From assembly GCA_033344895.1 (NCBI GenBank), contig JAWPMN010000001.1:930001-994000 (forward strand): a stretch of 64,000 nt of DNA, written 5' to 3'. Positions within the stretch are counted from its first letter, which is position 1. Each line of letters begins with the position of its first letter. The notes beneath the pieces are model-generated. The model was not told the origin of the DNA. It saw only the letters and a list, made by a program, of their open reading frames with translations, and did not search any database. The translations under genes and the position numbers were made by a program. The stretch is from Alphaproteobacteria bacterium (GTDB taxonomy: Bacteria > Pseudomonadota > Alphaproteobacteria > UBA8366 > Aestuariispiraceae). Below, in pieces: positions 1-7,158 of the stretch.

Positions 1-719
1 GTCCGAACGCCGGCCGCGGCCAATTGTTCCGCAAAGTTTTGGGCCTGCGTGATCAGATGCGGGAAGTCCTTCGATCCGAAGGCCACCAGGAATGGCGGTG
101 CGTCCGGACGGATATGCGTGACCGGCGAGGCCGGTCCCTCGTTGCCCAGTTCGGGGTCTCCCAGGAAGCGCGGGCGCATGGAAAGTCCCGACGCATCACC
201 GAAAAGATAGGTCCCGGATATCGGCAGGGCCGACTTGATGACATTTGTCGGGACTTCGCATGCGCCTTGCCAGTCCGTGCGAAGTGCCAGCAGGGCGGAT
301 AGATGGCCCCCGGCCGAATGCCCCGCCACATGGATCTGTTCAGGGTCGCCGCCAAAATAGGCAATGTTCCGCCAGGTCCAGGCAACCGCCTTCGCGCAGT
401 CCTCGAACTGGGTCGGATACACATGATCCGGGGCCAGCCGATAGCCAAAGGAGACAACCGTGATGCCTCGGGTCGTCAGGGCGGGCGCCATAAAGGCCAT
501 CCATTCCTTGTAACCATTGGTCCAGCCGCCGCCATGAATCAGGCAAAGGACGGGTCCCGCAGGCTTTTCGGCCTGATAGACAGCGACGGACTGATACGGG
601 TCGTCGCCAAGGGAGACATCACTTCCCGCAACCTCGGCACCAAGACGCAGCACCTCCGCGTGATAGCGTTCGCCGATGGCCGAGAAGGGTTCCTGTGCCG
701 GATAGTCCTCAGGCCGCAT
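1..719 (-). CDS. Alpha/beta hydrolase, kynurenine-formamidase/BD-FAE-like (3' end outside window)
   Basis: The 239 visible residues carry the oxyanion-hole motif HGGGW (about 62-66) and the nucleophile elbow GHSAGG with Ser135. This pairing is typical of the BD-FAE, carboxylesterase and kynurenine-formamidase branch of alpha/beta hydrolases. The gene runs off the left edge, so the catalytic His is not visible and the C-terminus is missing. The ATG overlaps the end of the molybdenum hydroxylase large-subunit gene by 11 bp, which implies translational coupling as last visible gene of the operon. Members of this branch hydrolyse esters or N-formyl amides. Given the NicX-like gene at the head of the operon, an N-formyl-amide substrate is a reasonable inference but is not proven. 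Confidence 0.85.
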   Translation of the reverse strand, partial: MRPEDYPAQEPFSAIGERYHAEVLRLGAEVAGSDVSLGDDPYQSVAVYQAEKPAGPVLCLIHGGGWTNGYKEWMAFMAPALTTRGITVVSFGYRLAPDHVYPTQFEDCAKAVAWTWRNIAYFGGDPEQIHVAGHSAGGHLSALLALRTDWQGACEVPTNVIKSALPISGTYLFGDASGLSMRPRFLGDPELGNEGPASPVTHIRPDAPPFLVAFGSKDFPHLITQAQNFAEQLAAAGVR

Positions 720-3030
720 CGCAGTCCTCCAGCATGGCGCGGAAGATCTTTTCCGGCTTCATCGGCAGACTGTTCAGGCGGTTTCCGATTGCATCGGCGA
801 TGGCATTCGCGATGGCGGCCGGGACCGGCACCAGCCCGATCTCGCCGGCCCCCTTTGCCCCGAACGGTCCGTCCGGTTCCGGCGCATCGACAATGGTCGT
901 ATGCATGCGATAGGGCGAATCCAGCGATGTCGGGACCTTGTAATCCAGCAGTGTGGGATTGGCGAGTTTCGGGCCGTCCCAAACCATTTCCTCGGATAGC
1001 GCAAAGCCCATGCCCTGGACAAAGCCGCCATCCATCTGACCGACCACCATGGACGGGTTGATGGCCCGGCCGACATCGACCGCACACCAGACCTCATCGA
1101 CTTCCGTCTTGCCGCTGACTTCATCGGTCAGGGTGTCGACGATGGTACAGATGAAACTGTAGACCCCGATCTGCGGGAAGGGCAGGCCCTTCGCCACGGC
1201 CCGTTTCGGATCGACGGTGGGCTGGTCGAAGACCAGCGTGTTGTGCCCGACAATCGGCCCGCCGGCGGCCCAGTGGGCACGCAGCGAGATCTCATGGAAA
1301 CTCACTTCCTTGTCGGATCCGGTGACACCGACGGAACCGCCGGGACGCAATTCCAGGTCCTCCACAGCGCATTCCAGCATCTGGGACGCATGCTGCTTCA
1401 GTTGTTTCTCGACCTCTCCTGCGGCGCCGACGACGGCGCGACCGGTCGTATAGGTCACCCGACTGGCGGTCGTGCCCCAATTGTAGGGGGACCCGTCCGT
1501 ATCCGGGCTGGCCAGGCTGATCTTCTCAACCGGCATCTTCAGCGCTTCGGCGCAGATCTGGACCAGAACCGTATCCGATCCCTGCCCGATATCGACCGCG
1601 CCGGTATTCAGAACGACCGATCCATCCTCAAGCACACGCACGATTGCACCGGTTCCCAACAGCCCCGAAATATGGGCCCCCAGGGCAACACCGGTGCCGC
1701 GCCGCTTCCCTTTCGGGGCCGGACGGTCATGCCGGGAATCCCAGTTCGAGTCCTTGCGCGCGGCGGCGATGCAATCCGCAAGCCCGTTGGACGCCACCTT
1801 GCCCCCCCCGAACCAGGGGTCACCGGGCTGAATCAGGTTCTTTTCCCTCAGATCCAGCGGATCCATGCCGAGCCTGGCAGCGATCTCGTCGATCTGCTGT
1901 TCGCCGGCGAACGAAACCTGGGGATTGCCGAAACCGCGATAGGCCCCGAACCGCATCTTGTTGGTATAGACCAGCTTGCCGTGGCATTTGGCATTCGGAA
2001 TGCGATAGGGTCCCCGCGCCATCAGCAGGCTGTATCCCAGGACACCCGGACTATCGTCACCGAACGCACCGCAATCCAGCAACACCTCCATCTCCCGGGC
2101 GACCAGCGTCCCGTCCTTCTTCGCGCCGGTCCGACAGCGAACCTTGAACGGATGGCGGGCGCGCACGCATTCGAAATCCTCCTCCCGGCTCAGGATCAGT
2201 TTCACCGGGCGACCGGTCACCTGGGTCAGGCGCACCACGAGCGGCTGAATATGCGGCTCCATCTTGTTGCCGAAGCCGCCGCCGATCCGCGGCGTCAGGC
2301 AGCGCAGCTTGCTCATCGGCATTTGCAGACTTTCGCAGACATTGGCCTGAACCCGGAAGACGGACTGATTGGCTGACCACAGGGTCACCCGCCCCTGGCT
2401 GTCGATCTCGGCAAGCGCACCGACCGGCTCGATGGCGAGATGCGCCTGCGGCGCAGTCTCGTATTCGCCCTCGACGATAACGTCGGCTTCCGCAAAGCCG
2501 GCATCAATGTCGCCCTCGCTCAGCTCCGTGTAGGATGCCATGTTACCGGAACAGACCGCCGGGAAGACCTTCAGATAGTCTTCCAGATCTTCGTGGACGA
2601 CGGCCGCGCCCTCCGCCAGCCCGGCTTCGGGAGACAGAATGGCGGGCAATTCATCGTAATGTACGACAACAAGCTTGGCAGCCATGCGAGCCGCCCCTTC
2701 GGACTCGGCCGCCACGACCGCGACAGGTTCCCCGAAATACCGGATCTTGCCCTTGGCAATGGCGTGTTCGTCCTTGATGAACGCGCCCATCCGACCGTCA
2801 GGGAAGTCTTCGCCGGTCAGCACGGCGGCCACCCCTGGCACAGCTTGCGCCGCCGTCAGGTCGTAGCCTGTGATCCGGGCATGGGCGACGTCGCTCTGTA
2901 CGATGGCGGCATGCAGCATGTTCGGACGGCTGAGATCGGCGATGTATTGCGCCGAGCCTGTCAGTTTCTCTGCGATTTCCAGCTTCGTGACATTGGCACC
3001 GACGGCGCCGGAAGGGTTCACCGCGCTCAT
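709..3030 (-). CDS. Xanthine dehydrogenase family molybdopterin-binding (large) subunit
   Basis: This 773-residue protein is the molybdenum-cofactor subunit of a three-subunit molybdenum hydroxylase, which hydroxylates an (often N-heteroaromatic) ring or aldehyde using water as the oxygen source. Visible motifs are GGFGNK near 251-256, AYRGFG at 363-368, and GAKGAGE near the C-terminus, whose Glu730 fits the catalytic glutamate. The active-site loop is the xanthine-dehydrogenase-like AYRGFG and not AYXCSFR, so it is not a form I CO dehydrogenase. Its ATG overlaps the stop of the 2Fe-2S subunit by 4 bp, and its end overlaps the hydrolase gene. Annotation pipelines often call such genes coxL-like. 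The substrate is unknown; the neighbouring dioxygenase suggests a pyridine-type ring. Confidence 0.93.
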   Translation of the reverse strand: MSAVNPSGAVGANVTKLEIAEKLTGSAQYIADLSRPNMLHAAIVQSDVAHARITGYDLTAAQAVPGVAAVLTGEDFPDGRMGAFIKDEHAIAKGKIRYFGEPVAVVAAESEGAARMAAKLVVVHYDELPAILSPEAGLAEGAAVVHEDLEDYLKVFPAVCSGNMASYTELSEGDIDAGFAEADVIVEGEYETAPQAHLAIEPVGALAEIDSQGRVTLWSANQSVFRVQANVCESLQMPMSKLRCLTPRIGGGFGNKMEPHIQPLVVRLTQVTGRPVKLILSREEDFECVRARHPFKVRCRTGAKKDGTLVAREMEVLLDCGAFGDDSPGVLGYSLLMARGPYRIPNAKCHGKLVYTNKMRFGAYRGFGNPQVSFAGEQQIDEIAARLGMDPLDLREKNLIQPGDPWFGGGKVASNGLADCIAAARKDSNWDSRHDRPAPKGKRRGTGVALGAHISGLLGTGAIVRVLEDGSVVLNTGAVDIGQGSDTVLVQICAEALKMPVEKISLASPDTDGSPYNWGTTASRVTYTTGRAVVGAAGEVEKQLKQHASQMLECAVEDLELRPGGSVGVTGSDKEVSFHEISLRAHWAAGGPIVGHNTLVFDQPTVDPKRAVAKGLPFPQIGVYSFICTIVDTLTDEVSGKTEVDEVWCAVDVGRAINPSMVVGQMDGGFVQGMGFALSEEMVWDGPKLANPTLLDYKVPTSLDSPYRMHTTIVDAPEPDGPFGAKGAGEIGLVPVPAAIANAIADAIGNRLNSLPMKPEKIFRAMLEDCDAA

Positions 3031-3506
3031 TCTGCCTCTCCCATGGCCGCATCGATCACGGCATCGACAATGGAACGGTAGCCGGAGCAGCGACAGATAT
3101 TGCCCGAAAGGGCCGTTCGCACCGCGTCCGGATCGGTGCTGGGATTCCGCTGCAGAAAATCATGGGCTGTCATGACGATCCCCGATGTACAGAAACCGCA
3201 TTGCACGGCGTTCTGCCGCAGCAGGCTTTCCTGCACCCGCGTCAGCTCTCCACGCGGTGCCAACCCCTCCACGGTCGTCACCTCCGATCCGTCCAGATTG
3301 GCGGCGAGAGTCAGGCAGGACCGCACCGGGCGACCGTCGACCAGCACGGTACAGGCCCCGCAGACGCCCTGATTGCAGCCTCGCTTCGCCCCGGTCAGTG
3401 CAAGCGTTTCGCGCAGGGTGGTAAGCAGCGTTGTCGTCCCGTCGCACGAGACCTCACGCGCCGTTCCGTTCACGGTCATGGAGACATCCTGGCGGGCGCT
3501 TGTCAT
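3027..3506 (-). CDS. (2Fe-2S)-binding small subunit of molybdenum hydroxylase
   Basis: This 159-residue protein shows both iron-sulfur cluster motifs of the family. The plant-ferredoxin-type N-terminal set is Cys44, Cys49, Cys52 and Cys64. The C-terminal set is CGFC (103, 106) with CRC (138, 140). It passes electrons from the molybdenum site to the FAD subunit. Its start overlaps the stop of the FAD-subunit gene by 4 bp, and its stop overlaps the large-subunit start by 4 bp, so the three subunits are clearly translationally coupled. The length matches CoxS, XdhC-type and NdhS-type small subunits. The call is firm; the substrate of the complex cannot be read from this subunit. Confidence 0.95.
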   Translation of the reverse strand: MTSARQDVSMTVNGTAREVSCDGTTTLLTTLRETLALTGAKRGCNQGVCGACTVLVDGRPVRSCLTLAANLDGSEVTTVEGLAPRGELTRVQESLLRQNAVQCGFCTSGIVMTAHDFLQRNPSTDPDAVRTALSGNICRCSGYRSIVDAVIDAAMGEAE

Positions 3507-4375
3507 TTCACTTGCTCCACATCTGAAAGGATCTCGTCGAAGGCCTTGGCAATCAGCCGGGGGGCGACCTGCATCCGATACTCGGCGCTGCCCCGGACGT
3601 CATCGACGGGATCGAGCTCCTCCACGAGGCGTTCCGCAAACGCGGCGATGCGTTCAGCCGTCGGGACACTGCCGATCAGCATCGCCTCCGCCGCCTCGCT
3701 GCGCACCGGCCCACCGCCGCAGCCGCCGACGGCCAGCCGCAGATGCGTCAAGGCGCCGTCCCCGCCTCGGGCAAGCACGATAGCGACCGATGCCAGCGCA
3801 AAGTCCCCCGCCACACGACACAGTTTCTCGTAATGGCCGACGGCCCCATCGGGCTGGGGTGGCAGAATGACCGCCGTCACGATATCCCCGTCCTCCAAAG
3901 CGGTTTCATACCAACCGAGAAAGAACGCCTCCGCCGGAACCAGGCGGCGCCCGTCGGGACCTGCAATCTCGACTTCGGCGTTCGCCGCGACCAGCGCTGG
4001 CGGATAGTCCGCTGCGGGATCGGCGAAGGAGATGGACCCGCCCAGGGTCCCCATATTGCGAACCGGCGGATTTGCGATCTGGGACGCGGCCGCAGATAGC
4101 ACCCTGTGACCGCCCGACAGGTCCGATTCGAAAGCTGTTTCGCGATGACGCCGCATGGCGCCGATCCGCACCGACCCATCGGCATTGACCTTCAGATCAC
4201 GCAATTCCTCGATCGCGCGCAGACTGACCAGACTTTCCGGCTCCACCAGTCGCGCATTCATCATCGCAACCAATGTCGCACCGCCGGAAATCGGACGGCC
4301 GCCTTCCCCAGCGGCAACAAGCAGCGCAACCGCTTCCTCGACGGTGGTGGGTTTCTGGAATCGCGCCTCGCCCAT
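3503..4375 (-). CDS. FAD-binding medium subunit of molybdenum hydroxylase
   Basis: This 290-residue protein belongs to the CoxM/XdhB-like FAD-binding family. The N-terminal region has the FAD-pyrophosphate loop GGATLVAMM (about 31-39). The second FAD motif NMGTLGGSISFADPAADYP follows in the middle, and the C-terminus carries the CO-dehydrogenase flavoprotein domain. It takes electrons from the 2Fe-2S subunit and hands them to an unidentified acceptor. The subunit order here is FAD, 2Fe-2S, Mo (M-S-L), with ATGA-type overlaps. The upstream CoxG-like gene ends 4 bp before its start, so all belong to one transcript. Confidence 0.93.
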   Translation of the reverse strand: MGEARFQKPTTVEEAVALLVAAGEGGRPISGGATLVAMMNARLVEPESLVSLRAIEELRDLKVNADGSVRIGAMRRHRETAFESDLSGGHRVLSAAASQIANPPVRNMGTLGGSISFADPAADYPPALVAANAEVEIAGPDGRRLVPAEAFFLGWYETALEDGDIVTAVILPPQPDGAVGHYEKLCRVAGDFALASVAIVLARGGDGALTHLRLAVGGCGGGPVRSEAAEAMLIGSVPTAERIAAFAERLVEELDPVDDVRGSAEYRMQVAPRLIAKAFDEILSDVEQVK

Positions 4376-4379
4376 TGCC

Positions 4380-4844
4380 TTACCCCGTGACCGGTTCGGA
4401 TTCCTCCGCCAGCTGGCGGAAGGAATCTTCGAATTTCGCTGCCAGCTTGGTGGCGATCTTCTTCATCATGCCGGCCCCGTAGCGACCGAGACGGCCGCTG
4501 ATCTCGACATCCGCCGCATAGGCGATCTCCGTCTCGCCTGCGGACAGGCTCGTCAGCCGCATCTCATTGACCGACTTGACCATGCTTGCCCGTGACCCTT
4601 CCTCGCCGCGCGAATGGGTCTTTACGAAGACCGGGGGCATTTCTTCCACAATCTCTATGATCAGGTTGAAGGTCGCCTTGATCGGGCCGACCGACACGGT
4701 GACGTCGGCCTTGTAGGTCGTGTCATCCACCTGCTCGATGGCATCGCAACCGGGCACGCAACTGACCATGATCTCCGGATCACGGATCAACGACCAGACC
4801 CGGTCGGCGGGCGCCTCAACGACAAAGGATTGTTCGATCTTCAT
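4380..4844 (-). CDS. CoxG-type SRPBCC-domain protein
   Basis: This 154-residue protein starts MKIEQSFVVEAPADRVWSLI and continues with a CVPGC segment and the SAGETEIAY region. That pattern is characteristic of CO dehydrogenase subunit G (CoxG), a START/SRPBCC-fold protein. In CODH systems CoxG helps anchor the enzyme at the membrane. Relatives accompany many molybdenum hydroxylases that do not act on CO. The C-terminus here has no obvious hydrophobic anchor and ends soon after an amphipathic segment near residues 130-148. It sits 16 bp after the dioxygenase-like gene and 4 bp before the FAD subunit. A role in assembly, tethering or electron acceptance for the adjacent hydroxylase is inferred. 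Confidence 0.88.
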   Translation of the reverse strand: MKIEQSFVVEAPADRVWSLIRDPEIMVSCVPGCDAIEQVDDTTYKADVTVSVGPIKATFNLIIEIVEEMPPVFVKTHSRGEEGSRASMVKSVNEMRLTSLSAGETEIAYAADVEISGRLGRYGAGMMKKIATKLAAKFEDSFRQLAEESEPVTG

Positions 4845-4860
4845 TGCGGGCTCCGTCGGA

Positions 4861-5940
4861 TCAGCGTTTCACGCGCGGCACGATCATCTTCGGATCGACC
4901 AGCCGACCTTCGTCCACAACGACCTTTCCGTCGAGGCTGATGGTGCATTCACGCATCGGCACATCGTAGTGCCCGCGCGTCGTGCGCTTTCCGCCGCCCT
5001 GCGTGTTAGGTCCCGTCGAGAACAGGAAGTTGCCAGGGAAGCATCGCGACGCGGCGCGGCTGCGCTCCGGTCCGTCCCCATAAAGCGCGATCGAGTCCCA
5101 ACGGCATTGCGGGTTCATGCCCCAGCCCAGATGGGACACCGCATAAGGATCCCGATCCCCCTCGAAATCCTCGCCGTCCTTCAGCCACTCCCGCATCAGA
5201 GCCGCGTCCAGCCCGCCGTCGATTTTCGTAATATGCCCGCCGTCGATCTCCAGATGGATCGGGTCCACGACATATCTGCAATAGGGCAGGATGATCACAT
5301 CGCCGGGCTGGATGACAACCGTCCCATGGGCACTTTCCTCGTTCGGGAAGGTATGGATCAACCCGACGCCCCAATGATCGAACCGACCCGGCTCATCTGC
5401 CATGCCGTACTGGCTCATCACAGGGTATTCGCCGCATTCGTAATGCAGGTCCGTTCCGGCCTTGCTGGTCACATGAACGGTACTGGTCTTTTCGTAGACC
5501 TTGTGCGCATGCAGAACCGCTTCCTTCAAACCGGGCGGGGATTGCAGCTGCTCCAGATCGTCCGGCGCATCGATGATCATCTGAACGCGGACACCGTTGT
5601 CCATCACCTGGCGCAGCCACTTGGCGAATAGCGGGACATGGAAGATCAGCACCATGTCGCAGGCCATCAGCGCCTCCAGCGTACCCTTGCACTGCCCAAC
5701 GGTCGGCACGCCAACCTTGGTCCAGCCGGGTATCTGGTTCACGCACATCTCGTAGATGTCGGCGCCCAGTTCATCGGCCGCGGCGAAGGCCGCCTGGATG
5801 TATTCCCGCCTTGTCCCCAGGTCGGAGACGATCGCAATGGTCTCGCCCTTCTTGATATTGCAAAGCTCGAACTGTTTGCGAAACAGCATCGCCATCTTGG
5901 CCGGGTTGACCTCCATCGTGCGGATATCTGCCTGCATCAT
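4861..5940 (-). CDS. NicX-like (2,5-dihydroxypyridine 5,6-dioxygenase / M29-related) enzyme
   Basis: This 359-residue protein resembles the family that contains 2,5-dihydroxypyridine 5,6-dioxygenase (NicX, Hpo), a fold related to M29 aminopeptidases. NicX opens the pyridine ring to N-formylmaleamate using Fe(II). His270 (SHLGWG) and the pair His324/Asp326 (GHYD) have nearly the same spacing as the His/His-x-Asp iron-ligand set I recall for NicX, 54 against 53 residues. The frame is open 69 bp further upstream, but GGAG lies 4-7 bp before the two ATGs at 5940 and 5937, so one of these is the start. It is the first gene of the operon. Many relatives are annotated as leucyl aminopeptidase; the hydroxylase context favours a ring-cleavage role. 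Confidence 0.8.
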   Translation of the reverse strand: MMQADIRTMEVNPAKMAMLFRKQFELCNIKKGETIAIVSDLGTRREYIQAAFAAADELGADIYEMCVNQIPGWTKVGVPTVGQCKGTLEALMACDMVLIFHVPLFAKWLRQVMDNGVRVQMIIDAPDDLEQLQSPPGLKEAVLHAHKVYEKTSTVHVTSKAGTDLHYECGEYPVMSQYGMADEPGRFDHWGVGLIHTFPNEESAHGTVVIQPGDVIILPYCRYVVDPIHLEIDGGHITKIDGGLDAALMREWLKDGEDFEGDRDPYAVSHLGWGMNPQCRWDSIALYGDGPERSRAASRCFPGNFLFSTGPNTQGGGKRTTRGHYDVPMRECTISLDGKVVVDEGRLVDPKMIVPRVKR

Positions 5941-6350
5941 CTGTCTCCAATCCTCGGCGCCGGCCTGTTTCGGCGCACCTGTCCCCAGACGGCCAACCGA
6001 CCGCCCCAACTATCCGATTGAATGATTTCCGCTCGGGTGAAGTCTATCCGCCTGCCGACCAAAGAGCCCGCAGCCCACCGTGCGTTGTTCATTCCCATCC
6101 AATCCCGGCCGCCTTCCTGTTCATGAGGCAGCTTCGAATTCCATGGCCTCACGATGCGCCGATCACATATCGATGTCAATACCGTATTGCGTTCGTTTTT
6201 AAACCAAACTGGAGATCTGCAAATCGCATGGGAGCCAAAAAGTTCCGAAAAATATTGATTATCTTGGGCTTTCAGGCTTCTTTTAATCGCACATCGTTCG
6301 GTTTTAATGAATTCCCCGCGAAAGAAGGCGGCAACCAGCCAGAGGATTTC
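5941..6350 (+). promoter_or_regulatory. Divergent intergenic region between NicX-like operon and tetR
   Basis: These 410 bp separate the minus-strand NicX-like operon from the plus-strand TetR gene and should hold both promoters. The stretch from about 6170 to 6320 is clearly richer in A and T than its surroundings, as expected for promoter DNA. I found no clean palindrome to propose as the TetR operator. An open frame continues upstream of the TetR start through this region, but it lacks a ribosome binding site and family similarity. Confidence 0.5.
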
Positions 6351-6941
6351 ATGGTCCAAGTCAAGAAAGCGGATGTCCGGGAGGCGATACTCGACAGCGC
6401 CTTCGAACTGTTCTCCGAAAAGGACTACGCCTCGACGAGCCTGTCGCAGATCGCCAAGCGGGCCGGGGCGTCGACATCGAACCTGTATGTCTATTTTCCC
6501 TCGAAACTGGACTTGCTTTGGGCCGTCCTCAGACCCTGGCTGTTTCGCCAGATTGACCAGTTGGAGCTCGAGCTTCAGGGGATCGAGGATGGCCGCGCAC
6601 GGGTCGAGCGAATCCTGCATGTCCTGTGGGGTGAAATTCCGGCGGCGGACAACAATCTGGCGATCAACCTGGTCCAGGGGGTCGCGCTGTCGAAGCCGGA
6701 GGACAATTACAGCCGCGATCTGCTTCTGTATCTGGAACAACGACTGACCGTCATGCTGCGCGACAGCCTACCGGAGGACCGCAAGGGGGTCCTGGGAGAC
6801 TCGGACGCCTTCTCCCATCTCGCCTTCATGGCCTTCGACGGTTTCGTCCTGACCACCCGGGTCAAGGGACGCTCCAAGCGCCTAACCGAAATCGTGCGGA
6901 TCACGAGCGATCTGCTGTTCGGGACGTGTCGTACGGAGTGA
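6351..6941 (+). CDS. TetR/AcrR family transcriptional regulator
   Basis: This 196-residue protein begins with a classic TetR helix-turn-helix. The order is ILDSAFELFSEKDYASTSL, then QIAKRAGASTSNLYVYFPSK at about 29-48, followed by the helical ligand-binding domain. The ATG at 6351 was chosen because AGAGG lies just upstream and the HTH then starts at the usual distance from the N-terminus; an open extension exists upstream but looks non-coding. It is transcribed away from the NicX-like/molybdenum hydroxylase operon, the usual arrangement for a local repressor. The ligand, possibly the aromatic substrate of the operon, is unknown. Confidence 0.9.
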   Translation: MVQVKKADVREAILDSAFELFSEKDYASTSLSQIAKRAGASTSNLYVYFPSKLDLLWAVLRPWLFRQIDQLELELQGIEDGRARVERILHVLWGEIPAADNNLAINLVQGVALSKPEDNYSRDLLLYLEQRLTVMLRDSLPEDRKGVLGDSDAFSHLAFMAFDGFVLTTRVKGRSKRLTEIVRITSDLLFGTCRTE

Positions 6942-6962
6942 GGGGATTTGAGGGAGGGGGGA

Positions 6963-7038
6963 TGGTGGGCCACGTAGGATTCGAACCTACGACCTGCCGA
7001 TTAAGAGTCGGATGCTCTACCAACTGAGCTAGTGGCCC
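6963..7038 (-). tRNA. tRNA-Lys (CUU anticodon)
   Basis: A 76-nt cloverleaf can be drawn by eye. The acceptor stem is GGGCCAC/GTGGCCC, the D arm GCTC..GAGC, the anticodon loop CTCTTAA (anticodon CTT, lysine), the T arm GTAGG-TTCGAAT-CCTAC, and the 3' CCA is encoded. The outermost anticodon-stem pair (27-43) appears as T-C, a mismatch; the other four pairs are standard. It lies alone between the tetR and asmA genes. Confidence 0.96.
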
Positions 7039-7158
7039 GCCGTGTTCGCCCGAACCATGCCGATGGCATGTGGGCTCCCTCATGAAGGTGCGCGGATTTA
7101 GCAGAGTAATTCCGGGCGGTCAATCGCTCACGTCCCACAAAGTAATGGGCCCCGGAGG

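Noticed and set aside
709-4844. Aerobic CO dehydrogenase (coxMSL plus coxG)
   Set aside because: The large subunit has AYRGFG where form I CO dehydrogenases have AYXCSFR, and the operon begins with a NicX-like gene. A substrate other than CO is more likely.
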